A stretch of DNA of 64,000 bases from Streptomonospora alba. Its GTDB lineage: Bacteria; Actinomycetota; Actinomycetes; Streptosporangiales; Streptosporangiaceae. Of this stretch, positions 25,573-34,600 are shown piece by piece (the first letter of the stretch is position 1; each line of letters starts with the position of its first letter). The notes under the pieces are model-generated. The model was not told the DNA's origin and did not search any database. It saw only the letters and a program-made list of their open reading frames with translations. The position numbers and the translations under genes are program-made. The stretch is from positions 1 to 64,000 of the forward strand of contig NZ_JROO01000046.1 in the NCBI RefSeq assembly GCF_000826685.1, in the 5' to 3' direction.

Positions 25573-25671
25573 ATGACCGGTTGGATCGCCCCCTGGATGT
25601 GGGGCGCGGCCGGAGTCCTGGTCGGCGCGGCCGCCGCCGCTGCGGTGGTCCGCCGCCGCAACCGCCAGTGA
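25573..25671 (+). CDS. Possible small single-helix membrane protein
   Basis: A 32-residue candidate: a hydrophobic helix of about 20 residues (WMWGAAGVLVGAAAAAAVV) followed by a basic RRRNRQ tail, which would lie in the cytoplasm. The third-position GC pattern fits coding DNA and the stop lies 31 nt before the CopD-CtaG gene, so it could be the first gene of that operon. No clear ribosome site precedes the ATG; an upstream in-frame GTG near 25540 would add about ten residues. No family recognised. Confidence 0.4.
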   Translation: MTGWIAPWMWGAAGVLVGAAAAAAVVRRRNRQ

Positions 25672-25702
25672 CCAGACACCCCTGACCCACGGAGCGGCCC
25701 CC

Positions 25703-27754
25703 GTGAGTTCCCCCGGAGTCCGCGGAAGCGACCTCCCGCACGAGGAGGGCGCGTCCGCGCGCGCTCCCGGCGCCGACACCGCCGCCACCATCGCCGTCGC
25801 CGCCGTCGCCTCGTGCCTGATCGCCCTCGTCGTCACCCTGGTGGCCGGAGGCGCGGTCACCGCCCGGGTCATCCCCGGCCTGCCCGACGCGGGCCCCCTC
25901 ACGCGCTGGGGCCTTCCCGTGGCCACGACTGTGCGCGACGTCGCCGCCGCGCTGACCGCGGGTCCGATCGTCCTCGCCCTGTTCCTGCTGCCACTGCGCA
26001 AGGGGGCCCTGGGGCCGCAGGCACTGGGATACCTGCGCGCCGCCGCCTGGCCGGCGCTGGTGTGGGCCGCGGCCGCGGGCGCCACCCTCGTGTTCCAGCT
26101 CTCCGACGTATCCGGGCTGCCGCCCGGTGAAGTGATCGGCGACCAGCTCACCAGCTACGCCGTATCGGTGTCCCAGGGCATCGGGATGCTCGCGACGATC
26201 CTGCTGGCGTGCGCGGTCGCGCTGCTGTGCCGCACCGCCGAGACCGCCGCCGGCGCGTTCGCGCCGCTCGCCCTGACCGGCGCGGGGCTGCTGCCGCCCG
26301 CGCTGACCGGCCACTCCGCTTCGGCGGGCAGTCACGAACTGGCCGTCACCGGCCTGGCCCTGCACGTCGTGGCGGTCTCGTTGTGGGTGGGCGGCCTGGC
26401 CGCGGTGACGTTCCACGGGCTGCGCGCCAGAGCCCAGGACGCCCCCGTCGCCGCCGAGCGGTTCAGCCGGATGGCGCTGTGGGCCTACATCGGCGTGGGC
26501 GTGGGCGGCGTCGCCAGCGCCGCGAGCCGCATGTACTCGGTGGCGGACCTTTTCACCACCTCCTACGGCATGATCGTGCTCGCCAAGGCGGCGCTGTTCC
26601 TCGTGCTGGGCGCCATCGGCTGGGCGCATCGCCGCAGTACGATCCCGCGCATCGCCGAGACCGGCGGGCGGCGGTTGTTCGCCCGCCTGGCGGGCGTGGA
26701 GATCGCCGTCATGTCGGCCACGATGGGTATCGCCGCGGCGCTGAGCCGCACGGCGCCTCCGCCCCAGGAGGGCGAGGTGACCACCGCACAGGCGATCCTG
26801 GGCTTCCCCGTGCCCCCGCCGGTCAGCGTGCAGACCCTGCTCACGCTGTGGCGGCCCGACCTGTTCTTCGCCCTGGTGGTCGCGGTGCTGGGCGGGGGCT
26901 ACGCCGCGGGCGTGGTGCGCCTGCGGCGCCGCGGCGACCGCTGGCCCTGGGGCCGTACGGTTTCGTGGGCGGCGGGTCTGGCGGTACTGGCCGCCATGCT
27001 GCTCAGCGGGATCGCCACCTACTCCATGGTGGTGTTCAGCATGCACATGGTGCAGCACATGGTGCTGTCCATGCTCGTGCCGATCCTGCTGGTGCTGGGC
27101 GCACCGGTCACCCTCGCGCTGCGCGCGCTGCACCCCGCACGCCGCCGCGGCGACCGCGGCCCGCGCGAGTGGCTTACCGCCTTCGTCAACAGCAGGTTCT
27201 CCAAGGCGGTCACCCACCCGGCGGTGGCGGCCCCGCTGTTCGTCCTCAGCCCCTACGCGCTGTACTTCACCCCGCTGTTCCCGGCGCTGATGAACGACCA
27301 CACCGGGCACCTGCTCATGAACGTGCACTTCCTGGTCACGGGATTCCTCTACTACTGGATCATCGTCGGGCTGGACCCGGGGCCGCGCAAGCTGCCCTAC
27401 CTGCTGCGCCTGGTGCTCCTGCTGGCGGCGATGGGCGTGCACGCGTTCTTCGGGATCGCGATCATGATGCAGGCGGAGCCGCTGGCGATGGGCTACTACG
27501 GGCAGTTCGAGGTGCCCTGGCTGGATGGCCAGAGCGCCGACCAGTACACCGGCGGCGGCATCGCCTGGGCGGTGGGAGAGGTCCCCACGGCACTGGTGAC
27601 GCTGGCCATGGTCCGGCAGTGGTGGGTCGACGACGAGCGCACCGAGCGCCGCAGGGAGCGCCACAGCCGGCGCGACGGCTCCGACGACGCCGACATGGAC
27701 GCCTACAACGCCTACCTGGCCGAGCTGGAGCGCCGCTCACAAGGCCGGAGCTGA
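25703..27754 (+). CDS. Fused CopD copper-resistance and CtaG cytochrome oxidase assembly membrane protein
   Basis: A 683-residue protein with about 14 membrane helices. The first half (about 25-350) resembles CopD, with the paired helices ALTGHSASAGSHELAVTG and VAVSLWVGGLAAVTFHGLR that hold conserved His and Trp. The second half (about 370-640) is a CtaG/caa3-assembly domain: FSMHMVQHMVLSML, the LMNVHFLVTGFLYYW block and GVHAFFGIAIM, whose His residues bind copper. It probably moves copper across the membrane and supplies it to cytochrome oxidase. GTG 25703 has GGAG 10 nt upstream. The C-terminus is charged and cytoplasmic. Confidence 0.88.
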   Translation: MSSPGVRGSDLPHEEGASARAPGADTAATIAVAAVASCLIALVVTLVAGGAVTARVIPGLPDAGPLTRWGLPVATTVRDVAAALTAGPIVLALFLLPLRKGALGPQALGYLRAAAWPALVWAAAAGATLVFQLSDVSGLPPGEVIGDQLTSYAVSVSQGIGMLATILLACAVALLCRTAETAAGAFAPLALTGAGLLPPALTGHSASAGSHELAVTGLALHVVAVSLWVGGLAAVTFHGLRARAQDAPVAAERFSRMALWAYIGVGVGGVASAASRMYSVADLFTTSYGMIVLAKAALFLVLGAIGWAHRRSTIPRIAETGGRRLFARLAGVEIAVMSATMGIAAALSRTAPPPQEGEVTTAQAILGFPVPPPVSVQTLLTLWRPDLFFALVVAVLGGGYAAGVVRLRRRGDRWPWGRTVSWAAGLAVLAAMLLSGIATYSMVVFSMHMVQHMVLSMLVPILLVLGAPVTLALRALHPARRRGDRGPREWLTAFVNSRFSKAVTHPAVAAPLFVLSPYALYFTPLFPALMNDHTGHLLMNVHFLVTGFLYYWIIVGLDPGPRKLPYLLRLVLLLAAMGVHAFFGIAIMMQAEPLAMGYYGQFEVPWLDGQSADQYTGGGIAWAVGEVPTALVTLAMVRQWWVDDERTERRRERHSRRDGSDDADMDAYNAYLAELERRSQGRS

Positions 27755-27761
27755 GGCGGTG

Positions 27762-27792
27762 CCTCCGCCCTGAGCGGAAATTCCGGCGGAGG
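27762..27792 (+). terminator. Weak hairpin after the CopD-CtaG gene
   Basis: CCTCCGCC (27762-27769) pairs with GGCGGAGG (27785-27792) across a 15-nt loop, starting 8 nt after the stop codon. It may terminate the copper gene before the F420 oxidoreductase. Confidence 0.35.
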
Positions 27793-27840
27793 ACCGGCAC
27801 GGGGTGGCGCCGCAAGCGCGATTCCGATTGGCTCGATTCC

Positions 27841-28779
27841 ATGAGGAAATTCCGGTTCGGCTTCTCCGGCCGCCACGACGAGATCGACCGCTGGATGCAG
27901 GTGTGCCGGTCCGCCGAGGAAGCGGGCTACGACTCCGTCCAGGTCCCCGACCATCTGGGCGCCGCATCGCCGTTCGCGCTGCTGGCCGCGGCCGCCGCTG
28001 CCACCTCGCGCATCCGGCTGGGCACGCTGGTGCTCAACAACGAGTTCTGGAACCCGGCACTGCTGGCGCGCGAGGCCGCCACAGTGGACCGGGTCTCCGG
28101 CGGTCGGCTGGAGCTGGGTCTGGGAGCCGGGCACATGAAGTCGGAGTTCGAAGCGGCGGGCATTCCCTGGCGGCCCCACGCCGAGCGGATGGAGCGGCTG
28201 GAGAACAGCATCGGCGAGCTCGACCGGCTCTTCGCCGAGGACGGCCAGGAGCCGCTGCCGCATCAGGTCCCGCGCCCTCCGCTGCTGATCGGCGCGCACG
28301 GCGACCGCGGCCTCGAACTGGCGGCGCGCCACGCCGACATCGTCGGCTTCTCGGGCCTCAGCCAGATCAAGGGCGCCCGGATGGGCAGCTTCCGTGTCGC
28401 CGACCTGGAGGAGACGCGGCGCCGGGTGGACTTCGTCCGCGCCCAGGCGGGCCAGCGGGCCGACGCCCTGGAGTTCAACCTGCTGGTGCAGGCGGTGATC
28501 GTCACCGACGACGCCGAGAAGAGCGCGGCCGAGCTGGCCCGGGACCACGCCGGCACCGGCCTGGACACCGCCCGCAAGGTGCTGGACGTGCCCTACGTGC
28601 TCATCGGTACGCCCGCGGAGATCGCCGCGGAGCTGACCGCCGACCGCAGGGAGTTCGGGTTCTCCTACATCACCACGCACGGCCCTTACCGCGAGGCGCT
28701 GAGCGAGGTGATCCCCGTAGTGCGGGACCAGGTCGGCGAGACCGCCGCGCGCGAGCGTTCGGCCGCAACGGTGCAGTAG
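27841..28779 (+). CDS. LLM-class F420-dependent oxidoreductase
   Basis: A 312-residue luciferase-like barrel enzyme. FRFGFSGRHDEIDRWMQVCRSAEEAGYDSVQVPDHLG at the start (residues 4-40) and the later ELGLGAGHMKSEFEAAG and PPLLIGAHGDRGLELAARHADIVGF blocks are typical of F420-binding members (TIGR03621-like). The reaction is probably a two-electron oxidation or reduction of an unknown substrate with coenzyme F420. The ATG is only 86 nt from the previous stop and has no clear ribosome site. F420 use in this organism is supported by npdG at 52.5 kb. Confidence 0.85.
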   Translation: MRKFRFGFSGRHDEIDRWMQVCRSAEEAGYDSVQVPDHLGAASPFALLAAAAAATSRIRLGTLVLNNEFWNPALLAREAATVDRVSGGRLELGLGAGHMKSEFEAAGIPWRPHAERMERLENSIGELDRLFAEDGQEPLPHQVPRPPLLIGAHGDRGLELAARHADIVGFSGLSQIKGARMGSFRVADLEETRRRVDFVRAQAGQRADALEFNLLVQAVIVTDDAEKSAAELARDHAGTGLDTARKVLDVPYVLIGTPAEIAAELTADRREFGFSYITTHGPYREALSEVIPVVRDQVGETAARERSAATVQ

Positions 28780-28835
28780 GCCGGAGGGTGGGGGCGCGAT
28801 TGCGCCGGCGGCCCGCGGCCGCCGGGACAGGCGGG

Positions 28836-29237
28836 TCAGCCGATAAGCAGTGCGATCCCGGTGCCGGCGGCCCCCAGTACGGCGCACACCAGCAGGCCGC
28901 CGCCCGCCGTCGCGGGCGTGATCCGCAGTCCGCTCGGCACGGCGACACCGCGCCCGGCTGCGGCCTGGCGCGTCACGATCGGCAGCAGCGCCACACCGGC
29001 TGCGTAGACGATCACCACAGCCGCCGAGGCGACGAGGAACGCCCCGCCCGCGCCGACGCCTCCGCTCAGCGTCCGGCTCGCGGCCATCGCCGGGACCGCC
29101 AGTAGCAGAGCCACGCACACGGCACCGAGCGCGCCCTTGGGCAGCGAGCGCCCGGCGACCAGCAGCAACCCGACCACAGCCGCCAGCACGACGGCGCCGG
29201 CGATCCCGAACACAACGATGTCGACCAGCGAGTTCAC
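28836..29237 (-). CDS. Hypothetical small membrane protein with four helices
   Basis: A 133-residue protein with four predicted membrane helices (about 7-28, 36-52, 63-85 and 108-130) and short loops. I do not recognise the family. GTG 29237 is chosen because a CATAAT -10 box ends 6 nt before it, implying leaderless transcription; an in-frame GTG at 29243 would lie upstream of that transcript. It starts 8 nt beyond the stop of the P-loop gene on the same strand. Confidence 0.65.
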   Translation of the reverse strand: MNSLVDIVVFGIAGAVVLAAVVGLLLVAGRSLPKGALGAVCVALLLAVPAMAASRTLSGGVGAGGAFLVASAAVVIVYAAGVALLPIVTRQAAAGRGVAVPSGLRITPATAGGGLLVCAVLGAAGTGIALLIG

Positions 29238-29243
29238 CCGCAC

Positions 29244-29249
29244 ATTATG
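29244..29249 (-). promoter_or_regulatory. Leaderless -10 box for the four-helix membrane protein
   Basis: On the minus strand CATAAT is followed by 6 nt and then GTG at 29237. No ribosome-binding site is seen. The box overlaps the end of the preceding gene. Confidence 0.5.
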
Positions 29250-29940
29250 GCATCGCGCCGGGTGCGCCCCCGCCGTCATGTGGCGCGTGGGCGGCCGGTG
29301 TGAACCGGATCTCGGTCAGTGCGGCGGCCGCCGCGCGGTCTATCAGCACGCACGAGCGCGCCCCCGGAACCACCGCCTCCGCCCCCGACGCGCAGTCGGC
29401 CAGCACCCGGTGCCACCGCCGCACGTGCTGGCGGTGGCTGCGCGGGTCCAGAGCCCGGCCCCGCTCGATCTGGCCCTGCATCGCGGCCTGCGGATCGGCG
29501 TCGATCAGCAGCAGGTGGACCCCGACGCCGCGTCGGCGGCAGTACCGCCCCAGCAGCCCGAGCGCCGCGCGCCGTGTGGCCGTCACGTGCACCACCACCG
29601 GGCCGCCCCCGGTGCGCAGCGCGCGCAGTACCACCAGGTAGTGCACCACGTGCGTCACCCAGCGCCGAACGGGGTAGGGCAGTGCGCGCAGTCGGCGGGC
29701 GAGCCGGTTGCGCGCCTGCTGGGAGTCGACGACCAACGCACCGTCGGGAGTGGGGACCGGTCGGGTCTCCGTGCCCTGGAGCGCGAACAGCCGGTTGAGC
29801 AGCGTGCTCTTGCCCGCACCCGGGATGCCTCCCACCAGCAGCAGCGCGTCGGACGGATACCGCAGTACCCGCGTTGCGGACCCCGCGCGCATGACGTGTG
29901 CGGGGGTGGAGGTAGCGGCCGGAGCCGTCGAGGGGAACAT
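29245..29940 (-). CDS. P-loop ATPase/kinase-like protein
   Basis: A 231-residue protein with Walker A GGIPGAGKST at residues 37-46, followed by HVTATRRAALGLLGRYCRRRGVGVHLLLIDADP near 118-150, a pattern of predicted zeta-toxin or shikimate-kinase-like (AAA_33) nucleotide-binding proteins. It probably phosphorylates a small molecule or uses ATP as a switch; the target is unknown. A second ATG at 29892 would also keep Walker A, and neither start has a good ribosome site. It lies just upstream of the four-helix membrane protein, possibly as a pair. Confidence 0.65.
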   Translation of the reverse strand: MFPSTAPAATSTPAHVMRAGSATRVLRYPSDALLLVGGIPGAGKSTLLNRLFALQGTETRPVPTPDGALVVDSQQARNRLARRLRALPYPVRRWVTHVVHYLVVLRALRTGGGPVVVHVTATRRAALGLLGRYCRRRGVGVHLLLIDADPQAAMQGQIERGRALDPRSHRQHVRRWHRVLADCASGAEAVVPGARSCVLIDRAAAAALTEIRFTPAAHAPHDGGGAPGAMP

Positions 29941-30067
29941 GGAGGGGTTATGCGCCTCTCGGATAAGCGATGGTTAAGGGTCGGCGTTGGAACGGCCGGT
30001 CCGGTTCGGCCGCGGGACGCAGGCGCAGCGGCGGAGCCGGTGGAATCGAGTGCAGGGAGTGCGGCGA

Positions 30068-30934
30068 ATGGGACGTGGCGACGGGACGGTCGCGCTGGGA
30101 CCCTCGATCCGGGTCCCGGCGGTCGGCCAGGGCACATGGCATATGGGCGAGCGCGCTGACCGCGGCGCCGAAGAGGTGCGGGCGCTGCGTGCGGGCATCG
30201 ACGCGGGGATGACCCTGATCGACACCGCGGAGATGTACGGCGAGGGCGGCGCCGAACGTGTGGTCGGCGAGGCGATCGCCGGCCGCCGCGACGACGTCGT
30301 CATCGTCTCCAAGGTATACCCGCACAACGCGGGGCGGCGAAGGGCCAGGGACGCGTGCGAGCGCAGTCTGTCCCGATTGGGCACCGACACCATCGACCTC
30401 TACCTGCTGCACTGGCAGGGGTCGGTTCCGCTGTCGGAGACCGCGGCGGTGATGGGGGAGCTGCGCGACCAGGGCAAGATCCGCTACTGGGGTGTGTCCA
30501 ACCTCGACACCGCGGCGATGGAGAAGCTGTGGCGCGTCCCCTCGGGCAAGGCCTGCGTTACCAACCAGGTCCTGTATCACCTGGCCTCGCGTGGAATCGA
30601 ACACGACCTGCTCCCGTGGTGCCGCGACAGCGCGCCCGGACTGCCGGTGATGGCCTACTCGCCGCTGGGCCACGGCGGCAGCGCCCGCCGCAGGATCCTG
30701 GAGGACCCGACCGTGTGCGACATCGCCCGGGCCCGGGGCGTCCGGCCCGGCCAGGTGGCCCTGGCCTGGACGATCCGCGACGGGGACGTCGTCGCCATCC
30801 CCAAGGCGGCCGACCCCGACCACGCCCGCCAGAACGCCGAGGCGACCGGCATCCACCTCACCGAGGAGGAACTCGCCGCCCTCGACCGCGCCTTCCCGCC
30901 CCCGACCGGCCCCACCCCGCTGGAGATCCTGTGA
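30068..30934 (+). CDS. Aldo/keto reductase
   Basis: A 288-residue NADPH-dependent aldo/keto reductase. The tetrad is present: Asp and Tyr in LIDTAEMYGEG (near 50-56), Lys in IVSKVYP (near 81) and His in LLHWQG (near 114). GKIRYWGVSN and the C-terminal AIPKAADPDHARQNAEA cofactor motif complete the family pattern. It reduces a carbonyl compound of unknown identity in the cytoplasm. ATG 30068 has GGGAG about 9 nt upstream; an earlier in-frame extension has no homology. Its 3' end converges on the decayed PIN toxin gene. Confidence 0.9.
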   Translation: MGRGDGTVALGPSIRVPAVGQGTWHMGERADRGAEEVRALRAGIDAGMTLIDTAEMYGEGGAERVVGEAIAGRRDDVVIVSKVYPHNAGRRRARDACERSLSRLGTDTIDLYLLHWQGSVPLSETAAVMGELRDQGKIRYWGVSNLDTAAMEKLWRVPSGKACVTNQVLYHLASRGIEHDLLPWCRDSAPGLPVMAYSPLGHGGSARRRILEDPTVCDIARARGVRPGQVALAWTIRDGDVVAIPKAADPDHARQNAEATGIHLTEEELAALDRAFPPPTGPTPLEIL

Positions 30935-30970
30935 CGAACAGGCGGGTAGGACGGGGCCGAACCGGCCGCG

Positions 30971-31536
30971 CCAGTCGGATTGCAGCTCTGCTACCGATCC
31001 GTGGAGGCCGTGGCGTTGAAGGTTGGCGAGCACGTCAGCGACTGTTCCCGGCGGTTTGCGCCATGAGTCGGCGATCTGGTGGGCGCATGCCCAGACCACC
31101 TTCCGATCCAGATGGATCTGGTCGAGGATGAAGTCGTCCGCGCTCTCGGCCTCGACGTCCCAGTGTGACAGGACCGAGGCGGGGAAGTCTGACAAGTTCT
31201 CCGTGACGATGACTTGGGCGCGGGCGCGGGCGCGGGCGCGAATCGCTGCCGCCAGTACATGCCGATCGTCCGGGTCTGGCAGGTCCAGGGATTCGATCAA
31301 GGGTTCATAGCCCGTGACGAGGCGGTCCCGAACGGCAGAGATCATCAATTCCCGTGTGCGGTCGAGGGCTTCTCCAGACAACTCGGGGCGGTTCAGCTTG
31401 AAGTTGCTGAAGGTCTCGTCCAGGATCCGCTGGGTCCACTTGGCTTGGACAAGCCTGACCGAGCCAGCCTGATAAGCAGATCCCTCGGCGTGCTCGGATA
31501 CAAGACGTTGGCGTCGTACAGGACAGCAAAGGGCAT
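30971..31536 (-). pseudogene. PIN-domain toxin gene broken by a frameshift
   Basis: Reading from ATG 31536, MPFAVLYDANVLYPSTPRD gives the PIN-domain start with catalytic D8, but the frame breaks near 31450. The rest continues in another frame as WTQRILDETFSNF, then DPDDRHVLAAAIR and VIVTENLSDFP, as in the PIN proteins paired with excisionase-like antitoxins. Adding one C (plus strand) between 31450 and 31451 restores the family sequence, so this is a single-base deletion. A GGGCGC hexamer repeat adds Arg-Ala dipeptides inside the domain. The restored frame also has no stop near the expected end (about 30971) and runs antisense into the aldo/keto reductase. A sequencing error could explain the frameshift but not the missing stop. 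Confidence 0.75.
31216..31239. repeat. Hexanucleotide tandem repeat, four units
   Basis: Four exact GGGCGC units lie inside the PIN pseudogene, where relatives have a short RAGAQV loop. On the coding strand they encode repeated Arg-Ala, so the number of units changes length but not frame. Confidence 0.8.
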
Positions 31537-31537
31537 C

Positions 31538-31648
31538 TCAATCGGGACCCAGTTCCCGAGTCGTCGCCGACAGCGCATCGGCGGCTTCACGGCGGCGTTC
31601 GGGAGCCTCTGTTCCACCCCGGCCGGCAGGGGGAGCACCCGCTCTTGC
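31538..31648 (-). pseudogene. C-terminal remnant of an excisionase-like antitoxin gene
   Basis: In the frame ending at TGA 31538-31540, one base before the PIN start, the codons read PERRREAADALSATTRELGPD-stop. This matches the charged C-terminal helix of helix-turn-helix antitoxins that precede PIN toxins of this type. Upstream the frame meets TAG at 31649-31651, and the DNA-binding part is missing, its place taken by the end of sbcC. Only the 3' end of the antitoxin survives. Confidence 0.5.
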
Positions 31649-31681
31649 CTAGCCGCACGCGAACCTCGACGCGCCGGCTCC

Positions 31682-34600
31682 TCACCCCGTCTGCTGCAAG
31701 CGGGAACCCGTCGGGGTCTTGAGAATCCGGAGGCGGGTGGTGATGCGGGTGCGCAGGTCGGCCACGTGGCTGACCACGCCTACGGCTCGGCCGCCGTCGC
31801 GGAGGGAGTCGAGGACCTCCAGCACCTCCTCCAGCGTCTCCTCGTCCAGAGTGCCGAAACCCTCGTCGATGAAGAGGGTGTCGATGTCGCCGCCGCCCGC
31901 CTCCTGGGCGGCGACGTCGCCCAGGCCCAGGGCCAGCGCGAGCGAGGCGACGAAGGTTTCGCCGCCTGAAAGGGTGGCGGGGTCGCGCTCCTGGCCGGTC
32001 CAGGCGTCCAGGACCCGCAGGCCCAGGCCCCCGCCCGAGCGGGAGCGGTCGCCGGCCGCCTTGTCGACGGTGTGGCGCAGCTCGTAGCGGCCGCCGGCCA
32101 TGGTCGCCAGCCGGTCGTTGGCCGCGGCCACCACCTGCTCCAGGCGGGCGGCCAGCACATAGGCCGACAGCCGCACGTTCTCGCGGTTGTCGCCGGAGGT
32201 GCCGGCGGCCAGACGGGCGAGGCCGTCGGCGACGCTGTGCTTGCGGCGGGCCGGGCGCGACTCCGCCAACCCGTGCTCCAGCCGGGCGCGCAGTTCGGCG
32301 AGCCGCTGCGCGCGGTCGGCGAAGTGGTCGCGCCAGCGCACCGCGTGCTCGGCCGTGCCCTCGGCGGCCTCGGCCGCCGCGGCCAGCCCCGCCACGTCCG
32401 GCGCCGGGCGGGCGCCTGCCGCGGCGAGTTCGGCGTCGTCCAGAACCGCGCGCACCTTGGCCACCTCGTCGTCGTGGGCGCGGATCCGCTCGCGCAGCCG
32501 GTGGCGCTCGTCGTCGCTCCGCTCAGCGGCGCGCACCTGGTGGGCGCCGGTGAACCCGGCCCCGTTCCAGGCGGCGCGCGCCTCGCGCTCGGCGGCGCGC
32601 AGCTCCTCGGCCGCGGCCGCGCGGTCGTCGAGCGCCTGCACCGCCTCCGCCAACAGGTCGGCCTCCTCGCCGAGCCGGCCGATCCGCGCGGCCAGATCGG
32701 AGTCGCCGCCCCGCGCCGCATCGAGGGTGCGCGTGAGCCGCTCGGCGTCGGCGGCGAGGCGCGCGCGGCCCTCCTCCAGCTCGGCGATGCGCCGGTCGAG
32801 TTCGGCCTCGTCGGTGCGCGCCTTCTCCAGCGCCCCTTCGATCTCCTTCAGCCGGGCGGCGAGCCGGTCGGTCTCGGCCGCGGCGGCGTCGACGCGCTCC
32901 AGTTCGGCGCGCCGCTCGTCGACCAGCTCGGCGGCGGCGGCCTCGCTGAACCCGCCGGTGGCCTCCTGGGCGGCGGTCAGCTGCTCCTGGAGTTTGGCGA
33001 CAGCGTTCTCGGCGGCGCTGCGCTCCTCGGCGGCCGCCTCGGCGGCCGCTGTGGCCGACTCCTCGTCCTGCGGAGAGGGACGGTCGGGCGCCCCCACCGC
33101 CGGGGCCGGGTGCTCGACCGACCCGCACACCGGGCACGCCTCGCCCTCCTCCAGCCGGTCGGCCAGTTCGGCGGCCATGCCCTCGATACGCGCGCGGCGG
33201 ACCTGCTGCAACCTGTCGCGGGCCGCCTGCGCTGCGTCGACCCGGGTGCGCCGCCGCTCCTGCGCCTGTGCCAGCTCTTCGGTGAGCCGCTGCTGTGCCT
33301 GCGCCGATCCGTGCCGGGCGCGGGCGAGTTCGAGCACCTCCTCAGCGCTCACGCGCGAGCCGGTCCTGGAGCGCGCATCCTCCAGCTCGGCGACCACCCG
33401 GTCGCGTCGGCCGGGCAGGTCGGCGGCCTCCTGCAGGCACGATTGGAGTCGGCGCCGCGCCTCCTCGGTCTCGGCGTCGGCCGCTGCGATCTCGGCGCGC
33501 ACCGTGCGCAGGCGCTCGGCGTCGCCGCGCAGATGCTCCAGCTTGGCGATCTCGTCGCGGCGCTCCCGCTCGGCCGCCGACAGGGCCTCGCGATAGTGGA
33601 CCGAGCCGCGGTCGCCGCTGTCGTCGCCGTAGCGGTCGGCCCCGTCCCCGCCCGTAGGCGCAAGCCGGCGCACCAGCCCCAGCCGCTCGGTCGCCGCCAG
33701 CTCGGCCTTCTCCAGCTGGGTGCGCCGGAACTCCTCGGTACGCAGCAGCGGCATCACCCCGGCCGCCCGCTCGGCGGCCTCCAACTCGGCGTGCAGCTTC
33801 GCGCGCTCGGGCGCCTGCTCGGCCAGCTCGCCTTCGCGGCGCAGCGCGTCGGCGCGGGTTCGACGGCGCCGCTCCAGCTCGCGGGCCTCCTCCAGCGCCC
33901 CGCGTGCGCTGTCGCGCTCGCGCCGCGCAGCGGCGGCCGCCTGCGCGGTGTCGTCGGCCGTGCCCGCGGCGAGTGAAGCAAGCTCGGCCGCCCACGGCGC
34001 CAACTCCTCCACGTCGCCCTCGGGGCGGGCGCTGCGACCCACCTCGGCGACCAGGTCGGCGGTCTGTGCGACGGCGGCCTCGGCCTGCCCGGCCGCCTGG
34101 CCCAGGGTGCGCGCGCGGTCGGCCAGCCACTCCTCGACCTGGGTGAACACCCCGGCGGCGAAGATGCGCTCCAGATCACTCCGCCGCTGCTTGGCGTCGG
34201 CGCGCAGGAACCGCGCGAAGTCGCCTTGGGGCAGCAGCACCACCTGGCAGAACTGGGCCAGCGACAGTCCGATCCGGTCCTTGACGAACTGGCCGGCCTC
34301 GTCGGGCCGGTTGGTGATCGGCTGCCACGTCCCCTCCTGCAGCTCCTGGACGACCACCTTGGCCTTCTCCTCGGTGGTGCCGGTGCCCCGCTTCTTGGGC
34401 CGCTGCCAGGCGGGTCGGCGCAGGAGGTGCAGCCGCCGCCCGCCCACGGTCAGCTCCAGGGCGACCTCGGGTGCGGTGGCGGTACCGGCGTGGTTGCTGC
34501 GCAGCGATCGCGCGGCTTCGCGCGCGCCCGGAACGTGGCCGTAGAGGGCGAAGCACACGGCGTCCAGCACCGAGGTCTTGCCGGCGCCGGTGGGGCCGTG

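Noticed and set aside
25109-25576. Plus-strand open frames in the 25.0-25.6 kb gap
   Set aside because: Arg-rich, no codon-position bias, no recognisable domain and no ribosome sites.
29948-30970. Long minus-strand frame opposite the aldo/keto reductase
   Set aside because: It is the continuation of the PIN pseudogene frame past its lost stop; the aldo/keto reductase on the plus strand has all catalytic residues.
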